From positions 55,472 to 119,471 of the forward strand of contig NZ_JAUNHL010000001.1 of NCBI RefSeq assembly GCF_030523955.1: a DNA stretch of 64,000 nt, written 5' to 3'. The notes beneath the pieces were generated by a model that ran no database searches, was not told the DNA's origin, and worked only from the letters and a program-made list of their open reading frames with translations. Each line of letters opens with the position of its first letter. Position 1 is the first letter of the stretch. Positions 1 to 9,269 of this stretch are shown one piece after another. This DNA comes from Neisseria sp. (GTDB lineage: Bacteria > Pseudomonadota > Gammaproteobacteria > Burkholderiales > Neisseriaceae). Both the position numbers and the translations under genes were made by a program.

Positions 1-780
1 GTAGCCGACGATTTCGGCGTAGATTTTGGCGCCGCGCGCAAGGGCGTGTTGCAGCTCTTCCAACACCAGTATGCCTGCGCCTTCGCCGATCACCAGCCCG
101 TCGCGGGCGGTGTCATAGGGGCGCGGTGTCAGGCCGGGTTCGTGATTGCGGCGGCTGGCGGCGTAGAGTGAGTCGAACACATAAACTTCCGAGGGGCAGA
201 ATTCTTCGCTGCCGCCGGCGAGCATCATGTCGATCAGGCCGTATTTGATGGCTTCGTAGGCGTAGCCTATGCCTTGGCTGCCGGAGGAGCAGGCGCTGGA
301 GGTGGGGATGATGCGGCCGGTGAGGCCGAAAAAGATGCCGATGTTGGCAGCGATGGTGTGCGGCATCATGCGTACATAAGTATTGGCGTTGAACTGGCGC
401 GAATTGCCGTGCAACACCAAGTCGCCCATCACGCCGACATCGGCGGTGCTGCCCACTGAGGATCCTGCGGCCACGCCCATGCGGCCGTCGCGGATTTTTT
501 CGTTGCCAAGCAAGCCGGCATCGGCCAGCGCCTGTTCGGCGGCATCGACGGCCATTTGCGAACCGCGCCCCATGCTGCGCAGTTGTTTGCGCGTCCAGTG
601 TTCGGGCGGGCGGTAACCGGCAACCGGTGCGCCCAAGCAGGCTTCCAGCTCGGGAAAACGCTCTTGCCAATCCATTTTCACGACGGCGTTTTTGCCTTGC
701 CGAAAGCCTGTCTGAACCGCTTTCCAGTCTCGGCCGAAGGCGGTAATGGCACCTATGCCGGTGATGACGACTCTTCTCAA
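1..780 (-). CDS. apeR: beta-ketoacyl-ACP synthase ApeR, C-terminus beyond window
   Basis: Ketosynthase that condenses acyl units on a carrier protein during aryl-polyene assembly; in the E. coli system ApeR is the second ketosynthase beside ApeO/ApeC. The nucleophile lies in a TSSACSSGSQG segment, with Cys164 encoded at 289-291. I place the start at a TTG at 780: it overlaps the apeQ stop as TTGA and has a GGAGG Shine-Dalgarno about seven bases upstream, and the frame immediately gives the usual RRVVITGIGA ketosynthase opening. 260 codons are present; the catalytic histidines lie outside. It is the last visible gene of the minus-strand operon. Confidence 0.88.
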   Translation of the reverse strand, partial: MRRVVITGIGAITAFGRDWKAVQTGFRQGKNAVVKMDWQERFPELEACLGAPVAGYRPPEHWTRKQLRSMGRGSQMAVDAAEQALADAGLLGNEKIRDGRMGVAAGSSVGSTADVGVMGDLVLHGNSRQFNANTYVRMMPHTIAANIGIFFGLTGRIIPTSSACSSGSQGIGYAYEAIKYGLIDMMLAGGSEEFCPSEVYVFDSLYAASRRNHEPGLTPRPYDTARDGLVIGEGAGILVLEELQHALARGAKIYAEIVGY

Positions 781-1505
781 CACAAACCTCCGTTTACTGC
801 AATCACCTGCCGCGTGATGTAGGCGGCTTTTTCGTCCATCAGAAAGCGTACCGCATGCGCCACTTCTTCGGGCGTGCCCATGCGTGCGGCGGGGATGGCT
901 TTTAAGATCTCTTCCACCGGCACGTTGTCATCCACAATCTCGGTATCGATCAGGCCGGGCGCCACGCAGTTGACGGTGATTTTGCGTTTGGCAAGCTCCA
1001 CAGCCAGCGCTTTGGCCGCGCCGATAACGCCGGCTTTCGAGGCACTGTAGTTCACTTGGCCGCGGTTGCCGTTGAGGCCGGAAACGGAGGCCATGCACAC
1101 GATGCGGCCGGCCTTGCGGCGGCGTATCATCGGCATCACCAACGGGTGCAGCACGTTGTAGAAGCCGTCGAGATTGGTGCGCAGCACGGTGTCCCAATCG
1201 TCGTCTTCAAAGGCGGGAAAGGCGTTGTCGCGGGTGAGGCCGGCGTTGAGCACCACGCCGTAATAGGCGCCGTGTTGTTCTATATCGGCAATCAGCGCTT
1301 CGCGGCAGGCGGCGCGGTCGGCAATATCGAACTGCAAGACGCGCGCTTGGCGGCCCTGCGCGCGGACGGCTTCGGCCACGGCTTCGGCTTCGCTGCGGCG
1401 GCTGCGGCAGTGCACCACGATGTCGTAGCCGTCGGCCGCCAGCGCCAGCGCGACGGCTTTGCCGATGCCGCGGTTGGAGCCGGTAATTAAGATGGTTTCG
1501 TTCAT
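777..1505 (-). CDS. apeQ: 3-oxoacyl-ACP reductase (SDR family)
   Basis: NADPH-dependent ketoreductase of the FabG type that reduces the beta-keto group after each condensation. The 242-residue length is standard. The Rossmann motif GSNRGIGK is at residues 9-16, the catalytic Ser140, Tyr153 and Lys157 are present (YSASK), and NAG lies at residues 87-89. The AGGAA Shine-Dalgarno supports the ATG at 1505. Its stop overlaps the TTG start of the next ketosynthase, which suggests translational coupling. Family membership is clear; assignment to ApeQ rests on the gene order dehydratase-reductase-ketosynthase. Confidence 0.92.
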   Translation of the reverse strand: MNETILITGSNRGIGKAVALALAADGYDIVVHCRSRRSEAEAVAEAVRAQGRQARVLQFDIADRAACREALIADIEQHGAYYGVVLNAGLTRDNAFPAFEDDDWDTVLRTNLDGFYNVLHPLVMPMIRRRKAGRIVCMASVSGLNGNRGQVNYSASKAGVIGAAKALAVELAKRKITVNCVAPGLIDTEIVDDNVPVEEILKAIPAARMGTPEEVAHAVRFLMDEKAAYITRQVIAVNGGLC

Positions 1506-1555
1506 GGCGGTTCCTGAAAATGCGTGATTTCACTATGCCTGTCTGAAAACCTTTT

Positions 1556-2050
1556 TCAGACAGGCTTTGGGGTTTCGTTCTGCGGGCTGTAAACGTTTAA
1601 GGCCGCTTGTATCAGCAGGCCGTTGGCGGGCAATAGGTGGCGTTGGTTGTCGGGGGCGTCGGTCCAATGTAAGGAGCAGTCGAACACGCCGAAGCCGGTG
1701 TTGTCCATCATCGATTCCTGTACCCGTACCGACAAACGGGTGTGCAAAGGTATCGAGTCGGCAAACAGGTTGAGCTTGCGGGTGCCGAGTAGAAAACCGA
1801 GGCGGATGGGGCGGCCGGCGTTAATCGAATGGCAGCCGGTAAGCGCGGCGATGCCTTGCGCCATGATTTCCATGCCGAGCATGCAGGGCAGGCGGCCGTT
1901 TTGCAGCAGGATGTGGTTTTCGCCTACGCTTGCGGTGGCGGTGAGGTGGTGCTCGCCGTAATCGGTAATGCTGTCGAGCAGTACCATGCGGCCGCTGTGG
2001 GGTAACAGTGGGGCGATATCGGTAATCGGGCAGGTGAGCGGCGTATTCAT
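1556..2050 (-). CDS. apeP: ApeP-like 3-hydroxyacyl-ACP dehydratase
   Basis: A 164-residue hotdog-fold protein that should dehydrate the 3-hydroxyacyl chain to form the conjugated double bonds. The N-terminal LLPHSGRMVLLD and the central CMLGMEIMAQGIAALTG are typical of ApeP/FabZ-like dehydratases. In E. coli, ApeP works with a second dehydratase, ApeI; here the ApeI domain is fused to the AMP-ligase at 19933-21642. The gene lies 21 bases after apeO and before apeQ, the conserved order. Confidence 0.86.
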   Translation of the reverse strand: MNTPLTCPITDIAPLLPHSGRMVLLDSITDYGEHHLTATASVGENHILLQNGRLPCMLGMEIMAQGIAALTGCHSINAGRPIRLGFLLGTRKLNLFADSIPLHTRLSVRVQESMMDNTGFGVFDCSLHWTDAPDNQRHLLPANGLLIQAALNVYSPQNETPKPV

Positions 2051-2071
2051 TTTAATGGTTTTGACAAAAGG

Positions 2072-3277
2072 TTATTCGCCGATAATCAGTACCGCATTGC
2101 TGCCGCCGAAGGCGAAAGACGAGCTGGCACCGATGCGGCGCGGATGCGGCCAGCGGCTGCCGGCTTGGGTGAGTTGGATCGGCGGCAGGCCGGTGTCGCG
2201 CTTGCCGTCCCAAACTTGCGGCGGCAGACGGCCTTCCGGGTTGCAGCGGCGGCTGACCATGCCCCATAACAGCGCGGCTTCCAGCGCACCGGCGGCACCC
2301 AGCGTGTGGCCGGTGAGCGGTTTGGTCGAAGTTGAGGGCGTTTCGTTACCGAACACGGCGGCTACTGCGGCACTTTCCATGCTGTCGTTGAGAAGCGTGC
2401 CGGTGCCGTGCAGGTTGATCCAGCCGATATCGCCCGCCGTCAGGCCGGCGTGTTGCAAAGCGGCTTCAAAGGCGGCGGCTGCGCCCAAACCGTCTGGCCG
2501 CGGGGATGACATATGATAAGCATCGCTGCTGGCGCCATAGCCCAAAAGAGGCAGGGTTTCGCCGAAATCCGCTTCGCGGGTGAGCAGGAAAGCCGCCGTC
2601 GCCTCGCCGATGTTGATGCCGTTTCGGTTGGCGGAAAACGGATTGGCAATGCCGTCGGACAATACTTCCAGCGCAGCAAAACCGTTAATGGTTAAAGGCG
2701 AGAGCGTATCCACGCCGCCACATATCACGGCGTCGCACAAACCGGCGCGCAGCAGGCGGGCGGCGCTCATCAGTGCGCGTGCGCCTGAAGTGCAGGCGGT
2801 AGAGATGCCGTAACAAAGGCCGTGCAAACCATAAACTTCGGCGACAAAATCGGCAGGCGCGCTCATCAGTTGCTGCGCTTGTTTGAGCGGTATCCCCGCC
2901 CAACTGCCTTGCCCGGCCACCCAGCGGAACAACGCCATATTTTCGTCGGCACCACTGGTGGAAGTGCCCATCACCACCGCAATGCGTTCGGCGCCGAAAC
3001 GCCGTTTCGCTTGGGCGATATCGTCTTCTATCTGCGCCAAAGCATGCCACAGCAATTGGTTGTTGCGGCTGCGGAGAGATTCAGACAGGCCTTCCGGAAA
3101 CCGGCGCAAGGGCTGGTTTACTGCGCCGAAAACCAAGCTTTTTCCGGCAACCCATTGGTCGGAAACACTCAGCGGCGTTTCAGCCGGGGGATTGAGCAGG
3201 CGCTCGATGTGGGCGGGCAAGCCTTCTCCCAGAGCGCTGATAACAGCTGGGCGGGTGAGGTGGAAAGAAGTGTTCAT
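2072..3277 (-). CDS. apeO: beta-ketoacyl-ACP synthase ApeO
   Basis: FabF-type ketosynthase of 401 residues with the complete Cys-His-His set: Cys162 in STACTSGA, then HGTGT, then GHTLGAAG. In the E. coli aryl-polyene pathway ApeO is active as a heterodimer with the chain-length factor ApeC; a matching factor is encoded at 23785-24522, at the far end of this operon. It is the first gene of the terminal O-P-Q-R block. Confidence 0.9.
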   Translation of the reverse strand: MNTSFHLTRPAVISALGEGLPAHIERLLNPPAETPLSVSDQWVAGKSLVFGAVNQPLRRFPEGLSESLRSRNNQLLWHALAQIEDDIAQAKRRFGAERIAVVMGTSTSGADENMALFRWVAGQGSWAGIPLKQAQQLMSAPADFVAEVYGLHGLCYGISTACTSGARALMSAARLLRAGLCDAVICGGVDTLSPLTINGFAALEVLSDGIANPFSANRNGINIGEATAAFLLTREADFGETLPLLGYGASSDAYHMSSPRPDGLGAAAAFEAALQHAGLTAGDIGWINLHGTGTLLNDSMESAAVAAVFGNETPSTSTKPLTGHTLGAAGALEAALLWGMVSRRCNPEGRLPPQVWDGKRDTGLPPIQLTQAGSRWPHPRRIGASSSFAFGGSNAVLIIGE

Positions 3278-3366
3278 AGCAGGTTCCGGATACGGCGGCA
3301 GGGTAGGGATGGCAAATTATATAGCGAAACGCAAGCCCGATACGTTTTCAGACAGGCCTGTCTGAA

Positions 3367-3876
3367 TTATTCGATTTCCTTCACCAACCAGCGGCTGCCG
3401 TCGGGAAAATAAATCAGATAACGTTCTTCTGATTGCTGCACCCGCCACATTTCACGCCCCTGCCAAGAAAATACCGTGGCATGGCCGGCGGATTGGGATT
3501 GCTTGAAATCGGGGTAAATCTGCGCCGTTTTATCGGTGGCCATAATCGGCAGCAGCGCGGCAAACAGGCGGCGCGATTCGGCGTTAGGCGCGATAAAGCC
3601 GTCGTTCGCCCAACTTTTGGCACTCAACTGCTGGCGGGCAATCGGCGCCCCCAAAGCGTTGGTTTGCACAAAGCGCAGGCTCTCGGCACCGCTTTCCACC
3701 GCCAAGAGGCTGGCTTCGCCGCCCGCATTGCCCGTTTCCGGCAGTTTTTCCACCTGAAACCAGCGGGTGCTGCCGGCGGGTTGCACCACCGCCAAATCGG
3801 CCGGCTGCGGCCAGGAAGACAGGGAAGAACAAGCGGCCAGCAGCAATGCGGCGCAAACGGATAAGGTTTTTTTCAT
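3367..3876 (-). CDS. DUF3261 lipoprotein of the aryl-polyene locus
   Basis: A 169-residue predicted outer-membrane or periplasmic lipoprotein. A short signal sequence ends in the lipobox LLAAC, with the lipidated Cys at about residue 17. The body resembles the DUF3261 family that accompanies aryl-polyene clusters, where it probably helps insert or anchor the pigment in the outer membrane (family knowledge, not tested). I start it at the ATG at 3876, behind AAGGAG, rather than an upstream in-frame codon inside the previous gene. The position fits E. coli ApeN, but I am unsure of the letter. Confidence 0.83.
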   Translation of the reverse strand: MKKTLSVCAALLLAACSSLSSWPQPADLAVVQPAGSTRWFQVEKLPETGNAGGEASLLAVESGAESLRFVQTNALGAPIARQQLSAKSWANDGFIAPNAESRRLFAALLPIMATDKTAQIYPDFKQSQSAGHATVFSWQGREMWRVQQSEERYLIYFPDGSRWLVKEIE

Positions 3877-3895
3877 CGGCTCGCTCCTTTCAGAT

Positions 3896-5131
3896 TTAAA
3901 GCCTGGCCGGGCCAACGGTATCCGCCAGCGCGTTTAAACGGCGTTCGGATTTTTCCACATAAGGGTTTTCGGTATCCCAAGCATAGCCCGCCAGAATCGA
4001 CGACAGCATCCGGCTGATGTCGGCATTGCGGTTTTCGGCGTAAATCACATCTTGGAAGCGGCCGTCATACCAACCGGTAACATAAGTGCGGAACGTATCC
4101 ACGCCCTGCATCAGCGGTTCGGCAAACTCGCGCTGCCAGTCGGCTTCGCCGCCTCTCAGCTGTTTGGCCAGCAGGTCGGCCGCCAGTTTGGCCGAGTGCA
4201 TGGCGATGGTTACGCCCGACGAAAACACCGGATCGAGAAACTCGGAAGCATTGCCCAACAGCGCAAAACGCTTGCCGTATAAAGATTTCACGTTGGCCGA
4301 ATAGCCTTGTATGCTGCGGAACGGGAATTCGTTTTCCCACACCGCGTTTTCCAGCACTTCGGCCAGCATCGGGCATTCGAGCGCAAATTTTTTCAGCACG
4401 GTTTCCGAATCGCCGGCCAGTTTGTCGGGCGTGCCGACCACGCCGATGGAGCAGCGGTTGTCGCCGAACGGAATCGTCCACAACCACACGTCGCGGTGCT
4501 GCGGGTGGGTGGTGATCAGGATCTTGTTGCGGTCGAATTTCGGATTGGTGATGTTGTCTTCGATGTGGGTGAAGTGGGCGATGCGCGGCGGCAGGTCTGA
4601 AGGGGTTTCCAAGTCCAACAAGCGCGGCAGCACGCGGCCGTAGCCGCTGGCATCGAGCACGAAACGGGTGCTCAGGCGATAGGTTTCGCCGCCGTCGGTT
4701 TCCACGCTCAACACCGCCTCTTCGCCGCTGTCGTCAAACGCGGTGACGCCGTGACCGAAACGCACTTCCACCCCCTGTTTGGCCGCTTCGTCGATCAGAA
4801 TCTTGTCAAACAACGCGCGGCGTACTTGAAACGTGGTGCCCGGGCCGTCTGAAAACTTATCGGTGAAATCGAAATAAGTGTAGCGGCTGCCCCAAGTGAA
4901 CGCCGCGCCGTTTTTAAACTGAAACGACGGCTCTGCTTGCACCGCTGCTAAAAAGCCCGCTTCTTCAAGCATTTCCATACAGTGCGGCAACAGGCTCTCG
5001 CCGATAACGAAGCGCGGAAAATGCTGCTTTTCCAGCACGCACACTTTGAAGCCTTTTTTGTTGAGCAAGGCCGCCGCCACCGAGCCGGAAGGGCCTGCGC
5101 CGATCACGGCGATATCGAATTGATGATTCAT
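3896..5131 (-). CDS. FAD-dependent oxidoreductase (halogenase/geranylgeranyl-reductase-like)
   Basis: A 411-residue flavoprotein. The N-terminal GAGPSGSVAA (residues 11-20) is a dinucleotide-binding motif, followed by GESLLPHC, typical of the tryptophan-halogenase-like and geranylgeranyl-reductase-like monooxygenase families. Genes of this family occur in flexirubin and aryl-polyene loci, where they are thought to oxidise the aryl head group; that role is inference here. It lies between the MMPL exporter and the DUF3261 lipoprotein. No halogenase lysine motif was confirmed, so hydroxylase and reductase roles remain open. Confidence 0.82.
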   Translation of the reverse strand: MNHQFDIAVIGAGPSGSVAAALLNKKGFKVCVLEKQHFPRFVIGESLLPHCMEMLEEAGFLAAVQAEPSFQFKNGAAFTWGSRYTYFDFTDKFSDGPGTTFQVRRALFDKILIDEAAKQGVEVRFGHGVTAFDDSGEEAVLSVETDGGETYRLSTRFVLDASGYGRVLPRLLDLETPSDLPPRIAHFTHIEDNITNPKFDRNKILITTHPQHRDVWLWTIPFGDNRCSIGVVGTPDKLAGDSETVLKKFALECPMLAEVLENAVWENEFPFRSIQGYSANVKSLYGKRFALLGNASEFLDPVFSSGVTIAMHSAKLAADLLAKQLRGGEADWQREFAEPLMQGVDTFRTYVTGWYDGRFQDVIYAENRNADISRMLSSILAGYAWDTENPYVEKSERRLNALADTVGPARL

Positions 5132-5159
5132 TTTGATTTCCGGTTAACAATACAATATT

Positions 5160-7589
5160 CTAATTTTTAATATGTTTTTCAGTTTGGTCTTCCAACAGCC
5201 AAGCCGCCAGCCACAGGTTCATCACCGTGCCCACCGCCACGGTGATGCCGAAGGCCGCCACGGCGGGCGTGCTGCTCATGCCCAGCAATACGAACGAAAT
5301 GCCGGTAGTGAGCGCCGCCAGCAGCATACCGCCCAAGCGCGCGGGGGCGCTGTGTTTGGCGGCGACGGCATACACGGCGTAATCGACGCCGATGGCGGAA
5401 ACCAGCAGCAGGCCGAACATGGCGAACAGGCTGACGGGAATGCCCGCCCAGCCCAATACCGCTACCGTGGCCACGGCGGCGGTCAGCGGCACCGCTAGTA
5501 TTTGAACCCCGCGTTTCATACCGAATATGCCCCACAGCAGCAGCCCGGCCAAAAGATAAGAGGCCAGCTTCAGCCAAGCGGCCTGATTGCGGATATGGCG
5601 GAACAATTCGTTCAGATGGCTGCGTTTGTCCGCCCAGTGCACCCCCGCCAGATACTTAATGCCTGTCTGAACCGCCGCCGCATCTTGCAAACCGTTTAAA
5701 CGGATAATCGAAGCATAACGCCCCGGCGCGACCTGCCCCAGATAGAGTGGCCGCCAAGCTTCGGCCAACATGGGCTTCAAGCCCTCCGACAGCGTGAGTA
5801 CCCGCGTATCGGCGGCCAGGTTCAAGGCATTGCGTACCGTATTGCGCGGTACGCCGATTTGATTCATCGGCTGCCAAGTTTCTGGCAGCTTCGCCAATTC
5901 GCGCAGGCGGTTTTGTAGTTTCTGCTGCTCTGCCGCCGGCAGCAGCCATTGGTCGAGCGATTGAATGCCCGCCAGCTTTTGTCGGGCGATTAAGGGCTGC
6001 AAAGTGCGGTTGACTTCGGCGTTTTTCTGCAACAATTCATCTTCGCTGCCGGCTTCCACCACCAGATAACGGCTACTAAAATCGGTGCCGGAAAGCTCGC
6101 CGATTTTCTGCGCTTGTTCCAGCATCGCCGGCGGCATGTTCACCCATTGGCGGATATCGTCGTGCCAGTCGCTGCGCCACAGCCCCACCAGCAGGTAAAT
6201 GCCGCCGATTACCCACCAGCCGCGCCGTTGCAGCCGCCGTTTAACGCGGCCGGAAAAATCAAACAAACGCTCTGTGCGCCCTGCAAACGGTACGTTTCGG
6301 GCTTGGTAACGGGCAAACAGCGCCGGCAGCCACAACAGCGTGGCGCCAAATGCGCCCAATAGTGCAAAACCGGAAAATACGGCGGTTTGGCGCAAAACCG
6401 GCAGCGGCGTAAACCATAAAAACGCATAGCCGCTTGCCGTAATCAACAGACTGATCAAAAAAGTAGGGCGTACTTGCCGCATTGCCGTTTCGGCCTGCCA
6501 AGAATGCCTGTCTGAAAACGCCGTATCGACGAGGGCTTGCGCCGGTAAAAATTTTTGCAACCAGCCTGCCGGTGCGGCAGTTTGGCTGCGCTTGGTTTGA
6601 TGTTTGAACACCGAAGGCGCCAGCCAATGCAGCGGAAAATCCACCAACATCCCCACCAAACTGGTGCCGATTACGATGGTGAGGATATGTACTTCGCCGA
6701 ATATTAATAAAGCCGCCGCCAGCCCGGCGAGCATACCCGCCGCCAGCGGCAGCGCCAGCCAAAACACGCGCACGCTGCGGAACACCCACCACAACAGCGC
6801 AAAGGTAAGCAGCAAACCGGCCGCACTCATCAACCGGCTTTCGCGCTCGGCGGCCGCTTTCGAGGCGGCGGCAAACACCGCCCCGCCCGCGCTTAACGTT
6901 TCCACACCGTTTTTCGCAGCCAGACCGCGGCTTTGCTGCAACAGCGGCAACAGGTTATCGCTGCCGTTGGCGAGATTGTTGGTTTCGGGCAGTTTGCCGC
7001 GCAGCCACACCCAGGTTTTGCCGCTATCGTCTTCGGTGAACAGCATGCTGTTGTCGGCGTTCCACTGCAAACGGCTTTGCGGTTGGGCGCGTTCGGTGAC
7101 GAAACGGCCGAAACCCAGCCAATCCTGCTCCAGCGGCAAAGGCGAAGGGGCGGCAAACGGGTTGACCGCCGCTTCGGCGCGCTCCTGAAAGTAACGTTTC
7201 GGCTCTTCAAACAACAGCCGCCGCTGCTCGGGCGGCAGCACCGCCAGCCCCAAACGCCGCACGTCGGCGCGCACCGCTTCCAAATCGGGCGAAACGCTGC
7301 TGTCCACCGCGGCAAACACTTGGCTTTTGCGCCATAAAGCGGCGATTTCCGAGGCCGTCTGAAACGCTTTTTCCGCATCGGCGCTGCCCGCGAGCAACAC
7401 CACCTGCGTATTCAACTGCGCCTCCACCGCCCTATCCGCCGCCTGCAACAACACATCCGGCCGCTCTTCCTGCGGCAGCAGGGCGGTGAGGTCGGTTTGC
7501 AGCCATTGCGTGGCGGCCACGCTGTAAACCGCAAAACCAAGCAGTAATACCATCAATGCGGTGTAAATACGGCGTATGGTAAGGTGCAT
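5160..7589 (-). CDS. MMPL/RND-family exporter (ApeM-like)
   Basis: An 809-residue membrane transporter. It has one N-terminal transmembrane segment, a large periplasmic domain, a block of about five hydrophobic segments (residues about 250-440), a second periplasmic domain and a final hydrophobic block, the twofold architecture of MMPL/RND permeases. It probably carries the polyene or its lipid ester towards the outer membrane together with the LolA-like protein and the DUF3261 lipoprotein. The start at 7589 is behind AGGAGG; the longer frame to 7640 would include DUS-like sequence and lacks support. Two DUS dialects lie inside the coding region. Confidence 0.85.
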   Translation of the reverse strand: MHLTIRRIYTALMVLLLGFAVYSVAATQWLQTDLTALLPQEERPDVLLQAADRAVEAQLNTQVVLLAGSADAEKAFQTASEIAALWRKSQVFAAVDSSVSPDLEAVRADVRRLGLAVLPPEQRRLLFEEPKRYFQERAEAAVNPFAAPSPLPLEQDWLGFGRFVTERAQPQSRLQWNADNSMLFTEDDSGKTWVWLRGKLPETNNLANGSDNLLPLLQQSRGLAAKNGVETLSAGGAVFAAASKAAAERESRLMSAAGLLLTFALLWWVFRSVRVFWLALPLAAGMLAGLAAALLIFGEVHILTIVIGTSLVGMLVDFPLHWLAPSVFKHQTKRSQTAAPAGWLQKFLPAQALVDTAFSDRHSWQAETAMRQVRPTFLISLLITASGYAFLWFTPLPVLRQTAVFSGFALLGAFGATLLWLPALFARYQARNVPFAGRTERLFDFSGRVKRRLQRRGWWVIGGIYLLVGLWRSDWHDDIRQWVNMPPAMLEQAQKIGELSGTDFSSRYLVVEAGSEDELLQKNAEVNRTLQPLIARQKLAGIQSLDQWLLPAAEQQKLQNRLRELAKLPETWQPMNQIGVPRNTVRNALNLAADTRVLTLSEGLKPMLAEAWRPLYLGQVAPGRYASIIRLNGLQDAAAVQTGIKYLAGVHWADKRSHLNELFRHIRNQAAWLKLASYLLAGLLLWGIFGMKRGVQILAVPLTAAVATVAVLGWAGIPVSLFAMFGLLLVSAIGVDYAVYAVAAKHSAPARLGGMLLAALTTGISFVLLGMSSTPAVAAFGITVAVGTVMNLWLAAWLLEDQTEKHIKN

Positions 7590-7605
7590 GGGCTTCCTCC
7601 TGTTT

Positions 7606-8253
7606 TCAGACGGCCTCAAGCCGTTGCAGCCAATCGGCAACGCCTTGCCAGTATGTGCTGTTTGCGCCCGGGGTTTGCGTGATGTTTAACGGGTCGGCAA
7701 ACCCTTGTTGCCCCTGCCCGCGGGCATATTCCAACAAAACCCATATGCTGCCCTCCCAGCCGCTCTGCCCTTTGGGCTGTTCGTAACACCAGCCCACGGC
7801 AATCCGGCGCTCCGCGTGCAGGCTGGCGGCGGCAAGTCGCAGAATCTGCGTCCATGATTCGGGGCGGTTGTCTGCCGCCAGCACCAGCGATGCGCCGCGG
7901 CTGCCGAGCGCCTGGGCGGCGTGGAAAGCGGGAGCGTTATGCAGGTTGGCAATAAAATCGAACGGCATGGCGGCATGGTGGTTGAGCACGTTATCGGTCA
8001 TTTTTTCAAACAGCGAAGGCGACGAAAACGGCGTAGCCACATAAACCGCACAGTCTTCGCACACGGCGGCACGGCTGCGCAGGTTGCAGGCACCGAGCGC
8101 GGCGAGCAGGCTTAAGCGGCTGAAACGGCGGCCATCGATGCCGGTTTGCTGCTGCAAGGCTTGTTTGAGCGTTTTGCCGCTAACCGACGGATCGCTGTCG
8201 AAACGGGCGGCGGCGGTGATGTTTATATTGCGGGTTACCGTGTCCATTGCCAT
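7606..8253 (-). CDS. ketosynthase-like chain-length factor of the dar module
   Basis: A 215-residue protein distantly related to the N-terminal half of ketosynthases, of the kind annotated as a beta-ketoacyl synthase chain-length factor. No ketosynthase Cys motif is visible, so it is unlikely to condense on its own. It starts inside the end of the adjacent ketosynthase gene (8235-9269), which argues that the two form a heterodimer, like ApeO with ApeC. The last codons and the stop (GAG GCC GTC TGA) are supplied by an uptake sequence. The start could be 8253 or the second Met at 8247. Confidence 0.7.
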   Translation of the reverse strand: MAMDTVTRNINITAAARFDSDPSVSGKTLKQALQQQTGIDGRRFSRLSLLAALGACNLRSRAAVCEDCAVYVATPFSSPSLFEKMTDNVLNHHAAMPFDFIANLHNAPAFHAAQALGSRGASLVLAADNRPESWTQILRLAAASLHAERRIAVGWCYEQPKGQSGWEGSIWVLLEYARGQGQQGFADPLNITQTPGANSTYWQGVADWLQRLEAV

Positions 8254-9269
8254 ACCATGGCGGTGTTGCTGCCGCCGAAGCCGAAGTGGTTGCTTAAATA
8301 AAGGCCGTCTGAAAACCCAATGCGCCGCCCGTTGCTGTCTGCGCCTTCACCCTTATGCAGGGCTTCGGCCAGCAAGGCGGTTTCGATTGCGGCGGCCGCG
8401 CCAAGGGTGTGGCCGGTTTGAGGTTTGAACGCCAACAGGGGCGGCGGGGTGCCGAACACATTATGCAGGGCTTGCCATTCGGCCGCGTCGCTGTCGGCGG
8501 TGCCGATGCCGTGGGTTTTGACGGCGCGCACGGCGGCGGCATCGGTTTGCGCGGCAGCCAACACCCGCCGGATCAGCGCTTCCTGCGCTTCGCCGTCGCT
8601 CTGCACCAAACTGCCGCTGCCGGTGTTGGCGGCGCAGGAGCGCAGGCGCAGGTTGGAACCGGCGGGCTTGTCGGCACACAACGCCAGCGCGGCCATGCCT
8701 TCGCCCAAAATCAGGCCGTTGCCGCCGAAGGGCCGGTAGTGTTCGGCAAACAGGTTCAGGCTGTGAAAATGCAGCAGGGTGAGGCGGTTGAGGCTTTCCA
8801 AGCCGAGCACGAACGCGCGCCGAGAGCCGGGCGCCGAGAGTTGGTTATGCGCCTGAATCAGGGCGTGCGCCGACGATGTGCAGGCGGTGGCGATGCTGAA
8901 AATATCGGGGTTGCCGCTGCGCGCCTGCAAATCGCGGGCAAGATAAAGTAAGTGGTGTTCCGGCAGACTTTTTTGCGGGTAATGCCGCTCGTATTCGGAA
9001 ATCAAATACGAACTCGAGCCGATAAACACCGGCGCATGGTGCCAGCTTTCAGACGGCCAGCCGGCGCTCTCTGCGGCGCGGCGCAAATGTGCTTCGGCCA
9101 GATCGGCAACGGCGGCGCGGCTCAGGCTGGTTTCGGCAAAGGCGCGGTAATATTTCGCCTGCTGCGCCTGATGCAGAAAGGTGAAGCCAAGCGTTTCGGG
9201 CTGTTGCCGCGCGCAGCCGCTTTGCGGGTTGAGCGCGCACGTAACCGCCTGCCCGCAAAGATAAGTCAT
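8235..9269 (-). CDS. beta-ketoacyl-ACP synthase of the dar module
   Basis: A 344-residue ketosynthase, shorter than FabF but with the full catalytic set: Cys130 in ATACTSSA, HGIGT and GHTLGAAA. It overlaps the upstream carrier-protein gene by ATGA and overlaps the chain-length-factor-like gene downstream. This is the third active ketosynthase encoded in the locus, beside ApeO and ApeR. Its place with darA/darB suggests it makes one of the acyl chains joined by DarB. Confidence 0.83.
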   Translation of the reverse strand: MTYLCGQAVTCALNPQSGCARQQPETLGFTFLHQAQQAKYYRAFAETSLSRAAVADLAEAHLRRAAESAGWPSESWHHAPVFIGSSSYLISEYERHYPQKSLPEHHLLYLARDLQARSGNPDIFSIATACTSSAHALIQAHNQLSAPGSRRAFVLGLESLNRLTLLHFHSLNLFAEHYRPFGGNGLILGEGMAALALCADKPAGSNLRLRSCAANTGSGSLVQSDGEAQEALIRRVLAAAQTDAAAVRAVKTHGIGTADSDAAEWQALHNVFGTPPPLLAFKPQTGHTLGAAAAIETALLAEALHKGEGADSNGRRIGFSDGLYLSNHFGFGGSNTAMVWQWTR